Assembly (NCBI GenBank): GCA_023423975.1 | Contig: JAFAEO010000043.1 | Location: 62,001-126,000, forward strand | Reading direction: 5' to 3' | Source of the DNA: Pseudomonadota bacterium | GTDB lineage: Bacteria; Pseudomonadota; Gammaproteobacteria; Burkholderiales; Burkholderiaceae_B | Length of the DNA stretch: 64,000 nucleotides | Shown here: positions 53,673 through 62,905 of the stretch, piece by piece | Layout of the letters: each line of letters opens with the position of its first letter | Position numbering within the stretch: the first letter of the stretch is position 1 | Position numbers and translations under genes: made by a program | Notes under the pieces: generated by a model | Database searches by the model: none | Told to the model about the DNA's origin: nothing | Seen by the model: the letters and a program-made list of their open reading frames with translations, nothing else

Positions 53673-54855
53673 TCGGATCCTCCGATACGTCAGGCATCAT
53701 CACGGGCATCAACTCGCCGGCCGGATTGGGGAATAACGGTTCGTCCGACACATCGCTGCTGCCATCGAGCACTTCCTTAAGGCAGGTGATATGGCGAATA
53801 CCGTTGTTCTGCAGATGGTCCAGTAACGTATTGAGCTGAGCAAAATCGTTGATGGTCTCCAACTGCTGATCTTCGGTCTCGTCCGGAAAGACCGGCCACA
53901 GGCACCCGTAGATCACTTCATGCGATTGCAGCAACGTAAAGCCGATCCTGATTTCCCGCAAGGCGTCGTCCTGATACAGGGCGACGGTGGCGCGAAAGGC
54001 ATCGGGCGTGGTGTCAAAGACCGTTTGCAGCCATTGCGTGGCCGCTGTGATGGCTGCAAAGCGGATACGCTTGTCAGCCTGGCGATTGGCAATGTAAAAC
54101 GCGTCAGGCAGCATGAGTTCGATGCCGCAGGCCGGCAGCAGTTTCTGGAACAGCGGCGTCGCCGCGGTACGCCAGTTGTCAAGGCAGGCCTGACGCTGTT
54201 CGCTGAACGGCCCCTCGGTTTGCTGCCAGCGGAAAATCGCCTGGCCTTTCGGAGTGCAGAAGGCAGCCAGCACGAAGCGGCTGTCCGACATCAATTGCAT
54301 GTCTTCGGACACGTCATCAACCGGCACTCCGGAACGTGCATGCGTGCCGAAAACCTTGCCGGTAATGGCCATCATCCACTGGAAAACGCCGGTAAACGAG
54401 CGGGGCATCTGATCGACACTGAGAATCTGCGGATGGATGGCCATTCGCACGTCACTGGCGGCAATATGCTGTCCAAGCAGCGTGCCAAGCACTTGCTGTG
54501 CGGCGTCATCAAGAATGGGCAGGGGAATCTCGAATCGTGTCCAGGCAATCACAGGGATAGCCACGAACACGCAGTCGTAGGTCGTGCCATCGTGGACCCA
54601 TTCGCAGGACTCCGATAGTGTTTCTGCGTTTTCCAGCAGAATGTCATGGGTTTCAGAGTCGCTGTCGGATAAATGATCCAGCAGTCTTTCCACCGTTTTC
54701 TTGCGGTTCTGCTTGAAAATATCCAGAAGAGACGTCTGAATCAGATTTTCCCAATAACGATCTTCAACGATGCAGCCTGATTGCTTCAGGGCAAGGCATA
54801 AATCGAGTAGTGGTTGATCGCTGGCGTGCAGGCTGGCTGGTTTTTTCCGGTTCAT
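53656..54855 (-). CDS. DUF2863 family protein
   Basis: The 399-aa protein has no recognisable enzyme motif or membrane segment. It matches the DUF2863 family found mainly in betaproteobacteria, judged by its general character (helical N-terminus, then WVHDGTTYDCVFVAIPVIAW and later QSHEVIYGCLWPVFPDE). The C-terminus is acidic. Its last 17 bp overlap the earP start, so the two are probably co-translated and might act together. The function is unknown. Confidence 0.8.
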   Translation of the reverse strand: MNRKKPASLHASDQPLLDLCLALKQSGCIVEDRYWENLIQTSLLDIFKQNRKKTVERLLDHLSDSDSETHDILLENAETLSESCEWVHDGTTYDCVFVAIPVIAWTRFEIPLPILDDAAQQVLGTLLGQHIAASDVRMAIHPQILSVDQMPRSFTGVFQWMMAITGKVFGTHARSGVPVDDVSEDMQLMSDSRFVLAAFCTPKGQAIFRWQQTEGPFSEQRQACLDNWRTAATPLFQKLLPACGIELMLPDAFYIANRQADKRIRFAAITAATQWLQTVFDTTPDAFRATVALYQDDALREIRIGFTLLQSHEVIYGCLWPVFPDETEDQQLETINDFAQLNTLLDHLQNNGIRHITCLKEVLDGSSDVSDEPLFPNPAGELMPVMMPDVSEDPIGRFH

Positions 54856-55035
54856 TACACTTGTAGTTGCGCTGCCGGTTGGTCTTTAAATAAAAGACAG
54901 GCCGGGCAGCAAGTTAGGATCGCGCCGCTGCGCTGATCGGGCAAAACACCATTTGTTCGCCCGGGTCGGCGGTGCTGGGACATGCGGCAGAAGACTCAGC
55001 CTGTTGTCCCGGCACGGTGCGGACCCTGGCGTGCA

Positions 55036-57723
55036 TCAAAGCAGCTGGCGCAGTACGAACGGTAAAATACCGCCGTTCTGGTAATAATCAACTTCAATTG
55101 GTGTGTCAATACGCAGCAGAACGATGACATCCTGTGAGGTGCCGTCATCCCGACGGATGGTTAGTGTGACATCCTGCTGAGCCTTGATGCCGTTTTCCAA
55201 TCCGCTGATATCGAAGGTTTCGGTGCCGGTAATGCCCAGTGTATCGACACTGACGTTGTCCTTGAACTGCAGCGGCAGCACACCCATGCCAACCAGATTG
55301 CTGCGATGGATACGCTCAAAGCTGCGTGCGATCACCGCCTTGACGCCCAATAACTGTGTTCCCTTGGCTGCCCAGTCGCGCGAAGAACCTGTGCCGTATT
55401 CTTCACCGCCGAACACCACGGTGGACACGCCATCCTGGATGTATTTCATGGCGGCGTCGTAAATGGACATTTGCTCGCCGCTGGGCTGGTGCAGGGTTTC
55501 GCCGCCTTCCACGCGACTCCCCGTAGGCAACGGCGGAATCATCAGATTTTTGATCCGTACGTTGGCAAATGTGCCGCGCATCATGATCTCGTGGTTGCCA
55601 CGGCGTGACCCGTAGCTGTTGAAATCCGCTTTCATGATGCCGTGCTCGTTGAGCCAGCGGCCGGCAGGCGAGGTTTCCTTGATGGAACCAGCAGGTGAGA
55701 TATGGTCGGTCGTGACCGAGTCGCCAAAGATGCCCAGCGCCCGGGCATTCTTGACCGGCGGCATGGGTGACGGCGTCATTTCAAAGTCGTCAAAGAACGG
55801 CGGCTTGGCGATATAGGTCGATTCAGGCCAATTGTAGACGTCTCCGGTCACGCCCTTGATATTTTCCCAGAGCTTGCCTGGATTGGCTTTGACTTGGGCG
55901 TAATTCTGACGATAGACTTCGGGCTGCATGGCGGCCGTCAGCAGTTCCTGCACTTCCTGTTCGCTCGGCCAGATGTCGCCAAGCCAGACGTCGCCGTTTT
56001 TGCCTTTGCCAACCGGCTCGGTCATGAGGTCCTTGTTGATGGTACCAGCCAGGGCATAGGCGACCACCAGCGGAGGTGAGGCCAGGAAGTTAGCCTTGAT
56101 GTTAGGATGGATCCGGGCTTCGAAGTTGCGGTTGCCGGACAGCACGGCAGCGCAGACCAGATCATTTTCAGTGATGGACTGGTTGATGTCGGCCGACAGG
56201 TCGCCCGCATTGCCAATACAGGTGGTGCAGCCGTAGGCCGCGACGTCAAACCCGAGCTTGTCCAGATAGGGCAGCAGGCCGGTTGCCGTCAGGTATTCGG
56301 TGACCACGCGGGAGCCGGGCGCCAGCGATGTCTTGATATGGCTGGAAATTTTCATGCCGGCCTGCACCGCTTTTTTGGCCAGCAGGCCTGCGGCAAGCAT
56401 CACACTGGGGTTGGACGTATTGGTGCAGGAGGTGATGGCGGCAATCAGGATATCGCCATTTTTGAGCTTGGTGCCCGCGCTGGTCTCGAAAGTCTGCTCG
56501 AATTTTTCAGGGCTCTGGTTAAAGCCGTTTTCGATGGACGGTTTGATGAACAGGTCGGCAAAGGTATCTTTGACGTTGCCGATCTCGATACGATCCTGCG
56601 GGCGCTTGGGGCCGGCCAGGGAAGGGGCCACGGTAGACAGGTCAAGGTGCAGCAGTTTGGTATAGCGGATATCCTTGCCCTTGGGAATGCCATACATGTT
56701 CTGGGCTTTGAAATAATTTTCAAGCGCGGTCACTTCCTGCTCGGTGCGGCCAGTGCCCTTGAAGTAGTCGATGGTGTGATCGTCGACCGGGAAAAAGCCC
56801 ATGGTGGCGCCGTATTCCGGCGCCATGTTGCCAATGGTGGCGCGATTGGTGACCGACAGTGTCGCGGTACCTTCGCCACAGAACTCTACGAATTTACCCA
56901 CAACTTTTTCACGGCGCAGCATTTCGGTCAGGGTGAGCACCAGATCGGTCGCCGTGACGCCGCCGCGCAGTTTGCCGGTGAGCTCTACTCCGATGACATC
57001 AGGTGTAAGGAAGTAGACCGGCTGGCCAAGCATTGCGGCTTCTGCCTCAATGCCGCCTACACCCCAGGCAACCACGCCAATGCCATTGATCATGGTCGTG
57101 TGGCTGTCGGTACCCACCAGAGAGTCAGGATAGTAAACATTGTCTTTCTGGTAAACGCCGCGGGCCAGGTATTCAAGATTGACCTGGTGAACAATACCAA
57201 ACCCGGGAGGCACGACGCCGAAGGTATCGAAGGCCTGCATGCCCCATTTCATGAACTGGTAACGCTCCTGGTTGCGCTGGAACTCCACTTTCATGTTCAG
57301 GTCCAGTGCTTTCTTGGTGCCGAAATAATCGATCATGACCGAGTGGTCCACCACCAGGTCAACCGGCACCAGCGGTTCGATCCGTTTCGGATCCCGGCCC
57401 ATTTTATCGGCCACCGCGCGCATGGCGGCAAGATCGGCCAGCAATGGTACGCCGGTAAAGTCCTGCAGGACGACACGGGCAACCACAAAGGGAATTTCGT
57501 CTTCGCGTTTGGCAACCGGCTGCCAGTTGGCAAGCTGGCGCACATGTTCTTCGGTTATTTTCTTGCCATCGCAGTTGCGCAAGACCGATTCAAGCACAAT
57601 TCGAATGGAAACCGGCAGCGACTGGACGTCAACGCCAAGTTGCTTGCCCAGTTCGGGAAGGGAATAATAATTTGCAGTGTTGCTGCCGATACTGAATTCT
57701 TTGAGGGTGCTTGCTAACGACAT
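55036..57723 (-). CDS. acnA: Aconitate hydratase A
   Basis: This enzyme interconverts citrate and isocitrate in the Krebs cycle, and AcnA-type proteins can also bind RNA when the cluster is lost. The 895-aa protein has the AcnA order, with cluster Cys in AAITSCTNTSNPS and YGCTTCIGNAG, and GSSRDWAAKGTQLLG and RSNLVGMGVLPLQF near the C-terminus. The ATG at 57723 follows GGAGAG; an upstream ATG at 57750 adds nine residues. A second aconitase, acnB, lies 2.4 kb further right. Confidence 0.95.
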   Translation of the reverse strand: MSLASTLKEFSIGSNTANYYSLPELGKQLGVDVQSLPVSIRIVLESVLRNCDGKKITEEHVRQLANWQPVAKREDEIPFVVARVVLQDFTGVPLLADLAAMRAVADKMGRDPKRIEPLVPVDLVVDHSVMIDYFGTKKALDLNMKVEFQRNQERYQFMKWGMQAFDTFGVVPPGFGIVHQVNLEYLARGVYQKDNVYYPDSLVGTDSHTTMINGIGVVAWGVGGIEAEAAMLGQPVYFLTPDVIGVELTGKLRGGVTATDLVLTLTEMLRREKVVGKFVEFCGEGTATLSVTNRATIGNMAPEYGATMGFFPVDDHTIDYFKGTGRTEQEVTALENYFKAQNMYGIPKGKDIRYTKLLHLDLSTVAPSLAGPKRPQDRIEIGNVKDTFADLFIKPSIENGFNQSPEKFEQTFETSAGTKLKNGDILIAAITSCTNTSNPSVMLAAGLLAKKAVQAGMKISSHIKTSLAPGSRVVTEYLTATGLLPYLDKLGFDVAAYGCTTCIGNAGDLSADINQSITENDLVCAAVLSGNRNFEARIHPNIKANFLASPPLVVAYALAGTINKDLMTEPVGKGKNGDVWLGDIWPSEQEVQELLTAAMQPEVYRQNYAQVKANPGKLWENIKGVTGDVYNWPESTYIAKPPFFDDFEMTPSPMPPVKNARALGIFGDSVTTDHISPAGSIKETSPAGRWLNEHGIMKADFNSYGSRRGNHEIMMRGTFANVRIKNLMIPPLPTGSRVEGGETLHQPSGEQMSIYDAAMKYIQDGVSTVVFGGEEYGTGSSRDWAAKGTQLLGVKAVIARSFERIHRSNLVGMGVLPLQFKDNVSVDTLGITGTETFDISGLENGIKAQQDVTLTIRRDDGTSQDVIVLLRIDTPIEVDYYQNGGILPFVLRQLL

Positions 57724-57801
57724 TTTTCTCTCCGGGGCGGTTCCGCACAAACAGTATTAAGTGTAGATCATTTTACTCCTTTTTAGCTGTGCGACCGGCA
57801 A

Positions 57802-57838
57802 CAAAAAAGGCGGCTACCCTACAGGATAGCCACCTTTT
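57802..57838 (-). terminator. Rho-independent terminator after the aminotransferase gene
   Basis: On the minus strand GGTGGCTATCC pairs with GGGTAGCCGCC (one mismatch), followed by TTTTTTG. It is just after the aminotransferase stop and before acnA. Confidence 0.75.
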
Positions 57839-57874
57839 CCGCATATTACAGTTGAATTTAAATGACTGGCTGCA

Positions 57875-59065
57875 TCATGCTGCAAAGAGTTTACCCAGAT
57901 CGGCAATACCGGCCCGGATCTTTTCTTCGGTTACGGTCACGAAACTTAAGCGCAGCGTGTTTTTTGGCGCGTTGATGTTGGGATAGAAAGGTTCACCCGG
58001 TACATAGGCCACTTTGTACTGTTCAACGGCCTGGGCCAGTGCCAGGGTGGTGTCGAATTTTTCGTCCACTTTGACCCAGATAAACATGCCGCCGGTGGGG
58101 CGGGTCCATTTGGCAGACTTGGGAAAGTGCTCATCCATGGCGTCAAGCATGTACTGGCATTGATTACGATACAACTCGCGTACCTTGGGCAGGTGCGTGT
58201 TCAGGAAACCGTCCTTGATGGTTTCGTATACGGCCATTTGGGTCACTGTCGCGGTGTGCAGGTCGGTTGCCTGTTTGATTTGCACCAGTTTGGCAATGAT
58301 TTCGCGCGGAGCAACCAGATATCCGAGACGCATGCCGGGGGCCAGCACCTTGGAGAAAGAGCCCATGCGCAAAACAGTCGCACCGGCCTGGCGGCCCAGA
58401 TGCAGCAGTCCGGGCAGCGGTTCGCCCACGTAGCGCAATTCGCCGTAAGGGTCATCTTCGACAATGGGCACGTTCAGGCGGGCGCAGCGCTCGACCAGTG
58501 CCTTGCGGCGTTCCAGATCCATGGTGCGGCCGGTCGGATTCTGAAAGTTGGGCAGGCAGTATATAAAGCGGGCGCCGTCGGCTTTCTCGTCGCTGATGTC
58601 TTCGGGTATCAGGCCGCCATCATCGGTAGCGACCGGCTCATAAACGGGCTCAAACAGTGAGAATGACTGAAGCGCGCCCAGATAGCTGGGCGATTCCACC
58701 AGCACTTTGCTGCCCGGATCAATGAACAGTTTGCCGATCAGATCCAGCGCCTGCTGGGAACCGGAAACGATAAGCACCTCGTCCACATCGATCTGCGTGC
58801 CGCGTGCCTGAAAGTCGCTGACAACCCATTCGCGCAGTGGTCGGTAGCCTTCGGTCGGCCCGTATTGCAAAGCCACCTTGGGAGATTCAGACAGTACCTT
58901 GTCGTATGCGGCGCGGATCTGGTTGGTGGGGAAACCCAGATGTGAGGGCAGGCCACCGGCAAACGATGTGACATCAGGACGTTCGGTAATTTTCAGGATC
59001 TCGCGGATCGCGGAGCTGGTCAATTGCGTAGCACGTTGGGAAAATTGAAATGGAACTCGGTTCAT
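57875..59065 (-). CDS. PLP-dependent aminotransferase, class I fold type
   Basis: The 396-aa protein of the 2-aminoadipate/kynurenine-aminotransferase-like branch (LysN type, without a DNA-binding domain) has FAGGLPSHLGFPT, LQYGPTEGYRPLREWV, IVSGSQQALDLIGKLFIDPG, NFQNPTGRTMDLERR and the PLP Lys in RMGSFSKVLAPGMRLGYL. It probably moves amino groups between aromatic or long-chain amino acids and 2-oxoglutarate. The ATG at 59065 has only a weak ribosome site but opens the conserved part (MNRVPFQFSQRA). The exact substrate is not clear. Confidence 0.9.
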   Translation of the reverse strand: MNRVPFQFSQRATQLTSSAIREILKITERPDVTSFAGGLPSHLGFPTNQIRAAYDKVLSESPKVALQYGPTEGYRPLREWVVSDFQARGTQIDVDEVLIVSGSQQALDLIGKLFIDPGSKVLVESPSYLGALQSFSLFEPVYEPVATDDGGLIPEDISDEKADGARFIYCLPNFQNPTGRTMDLERRKALVERCARLNVPIVEDDPYGELRYVGEPLPGLLHLGRQAGATVLRMGSFSKVLAPGMRLGYLVAPREIIAKLVQIKQATDLHTATVTQMAVYETIKDGFLNTHLPKVRELYRNQCQYMLDAMDEHFPKSAKWTRPTGGMFIWVKVDEKFDTTLALAQAVEQYKVAYVPGEPFYPNINAPKNTLRLSFVTVTEEKIRAGIADLGKLFAA

Positions 59066-59464
59066 AATGACGGTTGGAATTGTTCGGACTGATAGATGAG
59101 GCGCAGGTTGCGCACTGGCACAGCCCGGCATCACAGGAATGGCTTTAACCCATACAGAACCGCAAGTCTTGTGTAAAAGACATGTTTATAGAAATTTTGT
59201 TAATTCGTATAAAGCGTCTATCTGGTAAAGTATGCTGTTGATTACACCACCACCGGCGCGGCTTTTCAAGCGATTGATGCAAAAGTGCCGAATTTGTGAG
59301 CTAAAGGTGGTTTTTGCCGCCAAACTGTTATGGCCGGCTCACCGATACAGCGCCAGTGAAGGCTCATCGGGTAGTCGGGATGGCAGATTGGCCGCGTCGC
59401 AATAGGTATGCCGTTGCCGATCCGGCCCGCAGGCTTTTTTTGCGAAGGGTATAAATCCGTCACG
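59066..59464. other. Intergenic region between aminotransferase and VOC genes
   Basis: These 399 bp include the aminotransferase promoter region. GTCTT-N6-AAGAC at 59166-59181 is an imperfect inverted repeat, noted but not called a site. I see no gene. Confidence 0.4.
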
Positions 59465-59836
59465 TCAGCCGTGTTCGTGATGCTGCTCGCAAAACCTTAG
59501 ATGATTGCCGAAAGGGTCCGCAATATTCATGGTGAAACCCCATGATTCTTTGGTTACGCCCGGGCGTGCAAATGACGCTTTCTTGCTGATCAGTTCTTGC
59601 TGCAGCACGTGGATCCCTTCCATGGGCAGGAAAACGGCGCTACCTGGCGTACCATCGCCGAAGTGTTCGCTCAAGTGCAGCACCAGGTTGTCACGGGCAA
59701 TTTCCATGTATAACGGCAGGTCGGGTGCGAAACGATGCTCCCAGCGCTTTTCAAAGCCCAGGAAATCCAGGTAGAACGTCTGAGCAAGCGGGATGGAGAA
59801 AATGCGCAGAATGGGGATGGGATGATCAAGATGCAT
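59465..59836 (-). CDS. VOC-superfamily (glyoxalase/bleomycin-resistance-like) protein
   Basis: The 123-aa protein has two half-barrels: HLDHPIPILRIFSIPLAQTF and YMEIARDNLVLHLSEHFGDG, then FTMNIADPFGNHLRFCEQ. The overall form matches the glyoxalase-superfamily bleomycin-resistance type. Such proteins either bind antibiotics or act as small metal-dependent lyases or oxygenases; the residues do not decide this. It stands alone. Confidence 0.8.
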   Translation of the reverse strand: MHLDHPIPILRIFSIPLAQTFYLDFLGFEKRWEHRFAPDLPLYMEIARDNLVLHLSEHFGDGTPGSAVFLPMEGIHVLQQELISKKASFARPGVTKESWGFTMNIADPFGNHLRFCEQHHEHG

Positions 59837-59990
59837 GACAACGTATCCTAAAAAGGCCCGGGGAGCGGTGTGTATTCGCGTTGCGTGAACTAAAGGTGGC
59901 TACCAACGGCTCCGGGCACAACAGGGCAATGGTACAGCATTGGTGTGCTGCCGATGAAGCGGCGGCAAGAGACCATCATAAAAATGAGAC

Positions 59991-60018
59991 AAAAAAACCC
60001 GGTACTATGTACCGGGTT
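59991..60018 (-). terminator. Rho-independent terminator after acnB
   Basis: AACCCGGTAC and GTACCGGGTT form a perfect 10-bp stem with a short loop, and a T-run follows on the minus strand. It lies about 70 bp after the acnB stop. Confidence 0.85.
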
Positions 60019-60087
60019 GACTGACACGCAAGTGTGCCGGCGTCATGTCGCTCAACCCCTAAGGGCAGAGCGATGGTGACCGAATGA

Positions 60088-62673
60088 TCAGATGCCAACA
60101 GAGTCTGCAATTTCCTTGAAGTCTTCGATTTGATCGAAGTTCATATAGCGGTAAATGCTTTCGCTGTTCTTGTCGATAATGCCCATGTCGGCCATGTACT
60201 CTTCGCGCGTCGGAATTTTGCCCAGACGCGAGCAGATGGCGGCCAGTTCGGCAGATCCAAGGTATACGAAGGTGTTCTTGCCCAGGCGGTTGGGGAAGTT
60301 ACGGGTACTGGTAGACATGACGGTTGCGCCTTCGCGAACCTGTGCCTGGTTACCCATGCACAGCGAGCAACCCGGCATTTCCATGCGGGCACCGGCTACC
60401 CCAAGCACGCCATAGTGGCCTTCTTCGGTCAGCTGTTTCTGGTCCATTTTGGTTGGTGGAGCAACCCACAATTTTACCGGGATATCGCGCTTGCCTTCGA
60501 GCAGTTTGGACGCGGCGCGGAAGTGCCCGATGTTGGTCATGCAGCTACCGATAAACACTTCGTCGATTTTTGCACCGGCCACATCTGACAGGGTTTTGAC
60601 GTCATCAGGGTCGTTCGGGCAGGCAACGATAGGTTCGTGCACATCGGCCAGGTCGATTTCGATGACCGCAGCGTATTCCGCGTTGGCATCTGGCTCGAGC
60701 AATTGCGGATTGGCAAGCCAGGCTTCCATGGCCTTGATGCGACGGCCCAGAGAACGCTCGTCTTCGTAGCCATTGGCGATCATCCATTTGAGCAATGTGA
60801 TATTGCTGTTCAGATATTCGATAATGGGTTCTTTATTCAGACGTACGGTACAACCGGCAGCAGAGCGTTCTGCGGATGCATCCGACAGTTCGAATGCCTG
60901 TTCGATTTTAAGATCGGGCAAGCCTTCGATTTCCAGGATGCGGCCGGAGAAAATGTTTTTCTTGCCCTGTTTGGCAACCGTCAGCAGATCGTTCTTGATG
61001 GCGTACAGAGGAATGGCATTGACCAGGTCACGCAGAGTCACGCCCGGCTGCATTTTGCCCTTGAAGCGCACCAGCACTGATTCGGGCATGTCCAACGGCA
61101 TGACGCCGGTGGCTGCGGCAAAGGCGACCAGACCGGAGCCGGCAGGGAAACTGATGCCGATCGGGAAGCGGGTGTGCGAATCACCGCCAGTACCCACTGT
61201 ATCGGGCAGCAGCATGCGATTGAGCCATGAGTGGATGATACCGTCGCCGGGACGCAGCGCAATACCACCGCGATCACTGATAAAGTCGGGCAGCTCGTGG
61301 TGGGTTTTGACGTCTACGGGTTTCGGATAGGCTGCGGTATGGCAGAAAGACTGCATGACCAGATCTGCAGAGAAGCCCAGGCAGGCCAGATCCTTGAGCT
61401 CGTCACGGGTCATGGGGCCGGTCGTGTCCTGGCTGCCCACCGAGGTCATTTTCGGTTCACAGTATGTGCCGGGGCGAACACCGGTGCCTTCAGGAAGCCC
61501 ACAGGCACGGCCGACCATTTTCTGGGCCAGCGTGTAGCCTTTGCCCGAATCTGCCGGATCAATTGGCAGGCGGAACAGGGTAGAAGCAGGCAAACCCAAT
61601 GCTTCACGGGCCTTGGTGGTCAGGCCACGGCCGATGATGAGGGGAATACGACCGCCGGCGCGCACTTCGTCAAACAGCACCTCGGACTTGACCTTGAACT
61701 CGGCGATCACCTTGCCGTCTTTCAGGGCTTTGCCTTCGTAAGGACGCAGTTCCACAACATCGCCCATGTTCATGTCGGAGACGTCCAGCTCGATAGGCAG
61801 CGCGCCGGCATCTTCCATTGTGTTGTAGAAAATGGGGGCGATCTTGCTGCCCAGACAGACGCCGCCAAAGCGTTTGTTTGGCACAAAAGGAATGTCCTGA
61901 CCGGTGAACCACAGCACGGAGTTGGTTGCCGATTTACGTGAAGAGCCGGTACCGACCACGTCGCCGACATAGGCAACCAGATTGCCTTTTGCCTTGAGTT
62001 CGTTCAACTGGCTGATGGGACCGATTTTGCCCGGTTCCTGAGGCTCGATGCCTTCGCGCGGGTTTTTCAGCATGGCCAGGGCGTGCAGCGGGATATCCGG
62101 ACGGCTCCAGGCGTCAGGCGCCGGAGACAGGTCATCGGTATTGGTCTCGCCGGTCACTTTGAAAACGGTAATGGTCAGGCTTTCCGGCACTTCAGGACGG
62201 CTGGTGAACCATTCGGCATCAGCCCAGCTTTGCAATACGGCCTTGGCGTTGGCATTGCCTTTTTCGGCTTTTTCCTGAACATCGTGGAAGGCATCAAATA
62301 CCAGCAGGGTTTTTTTCAATGCTTCGGCAGCCAGCGTGCCCAGTTTTTCGTTGTCCAGCAAGTCTACCAGCGGGCTGATGTTATAGCCACCCAGCATAGT
62401 GCCGAGCAGTTCAGTGGCTTTTTCATCGGAAATCAGGGCGCATTTTTCTGTACCAAAGGCCACGGCAGCCAGGTAAGACGCCTTGACTTTGGCGGCATCG
62501 TCAACACCGGCCGGTACGCGGTGGGTAATCAGATCAAGCAGAAAAGCCTCTTGCCCGGCTGGCGGTGCCTTGAGCAGCTCAATGAGTTCTGCCGTTTGCT
62601 TTGCCGAAAGAGGTAGCGGAGGGATGCCCAGCGCATCGCGTTCTGCGGCGTGCTGACGATAGGATTCCAACAT
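60088..62673 (-). CDS. acnB: Aconitate hydratase B / 2-methylisocitrate dehydratase
   Basis: This is the main aconitase of many proteobacteria; it also hydrates 2-methylaconitate. The 861-aa protein has the AcnB order, starting MLESYRQHAAERDALGIPPL. A helical N-terminal domain comes first, and the swivel region follows with VGTGSSRKSATNSVLWFTG near residue 240. The cluster Cys lie in FIGSCMTNIGHF and GCSLCMGNQAQV. It ends at 60088. It has a perfect palindrome about 80 bp upstream. Together with acnA it gives the cell two aconitases. Confidence 0.95.
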   Translation of the reverse strand: MLESYRQHAAERDALGIPPLPLSAKQTAELIELLKAPPAGQEAFLLDLITHRVPAGVDDAAKVKASYLAAVAFGTEKCALISDEKATELLGTMLGGYNISPLVDLLDNEKLGTLAAEALKKTLLVFDAFHDVQEKAEKGNANAKAVLQSWADAEWFTSRPEVPESLTITVFKVTGETNTDDLSPAPDAWSRPDIPLHALAMLKNPREGIEPQEPGKIGPISQLNELKAKGNLVAYVGDVVGTGSSRKSATNSVLWFTGQDIPFVPNKRFGGVCLGSKIAPIFYNTMEDAGALPIELDVSDMNMGDVVELRPYEGKALKDGKVIAEFKVKSEVLFDEVRAGGRIPLIIGRGLTTKAREALGLPASTLFRLPIDPADSGKGYTLAQKMVGRACGLPEGTGVRPGTYCEPKMTSVGSQDTTGPMTRDELKDLACLGFSADLVMQSFCHTAAYPKPVDVKTHHELPDFISDRGGIALRPGDGIIHSWLNRMLLPDTVGTGGDSHTRFPIGISFPAGSGLVAFAAATGVMPLDMPESVLVRFKGKMQPGVTLRDLVNAIPLYAIKNDLLTVAKQGKKNIFSGRILEIEGLPDLKIEQAFELSDASAERSAAGCTVRLNKEPIIEYLNSNITLLKWMIANGYEDERSLGRRIKAMEAWLANPQLLEPDANAEYAAVIEIDLADVHEPIVACPNDPDDVKTLSDVAGAKIDEVFIGSCMTNIGHFRAASKLLEGKRDIPVKLWVAPPTKMDQKQLTEEGHYGVLGVAGARMEMPGCSLCMGNQAQVREGATVMSTSTRNFPNRLGKNTFVYLGSAELAAICSRLGKIPTREEYMADMGIIDKNSESIYRYMNFDQIEDFKEIADSVGI

Positions 62674-62750
62674 GATAAGACCCTTGAAATAGAGGAGGAG
62701 GGAAATGATTTTCGTCTATCATTATAAGGGTTTAGCGCTATATTAGCAAA

Positions 62751-62766
62751 TGTCTTATATAAGACA
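62751..62766. promoter_or_regulatory. Perfect palindrome TGTCTTATATAAGACA upstream of acnB
   Basis: This is a perfect 16-bp palindrome, 78 bp before the acnB ATG. TCTTATATAAGA is of GntR-operator type and is probably a repressor site for a TCA-cycle regulator encoded elsewhere. It may also influence the divergent gene at 62906. Confidence 0.55.
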
Positions 62767-62905
62767 TAAGACTGAAGGCCACACTGCGGCAGATGGCGAA
62801 ACCCGTTACAATCTCCTTCCGCCGACAGCGAATATTCAATTCTGTGTCAGGCTCACAGGTGTCAGACGCGGTTTGCCGCCGCTCAACGAATCGTAAGGAA
62901 ACAAA

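Noticed and set aside
56107..57717. Long open frame (536 codons) on the plus strand over acnA
   Set aside because: It is the mirror of a well-conserved gene; the acnA protein has all its cluster and active-site motifs and the opposite frame shows none.
59166..59181. GTCTT-N6-AAGAC near the aminotransferase promoter, similar to the acnB palindrome
   Set aside because: The centre is two bases longer and does not match; called too weak.
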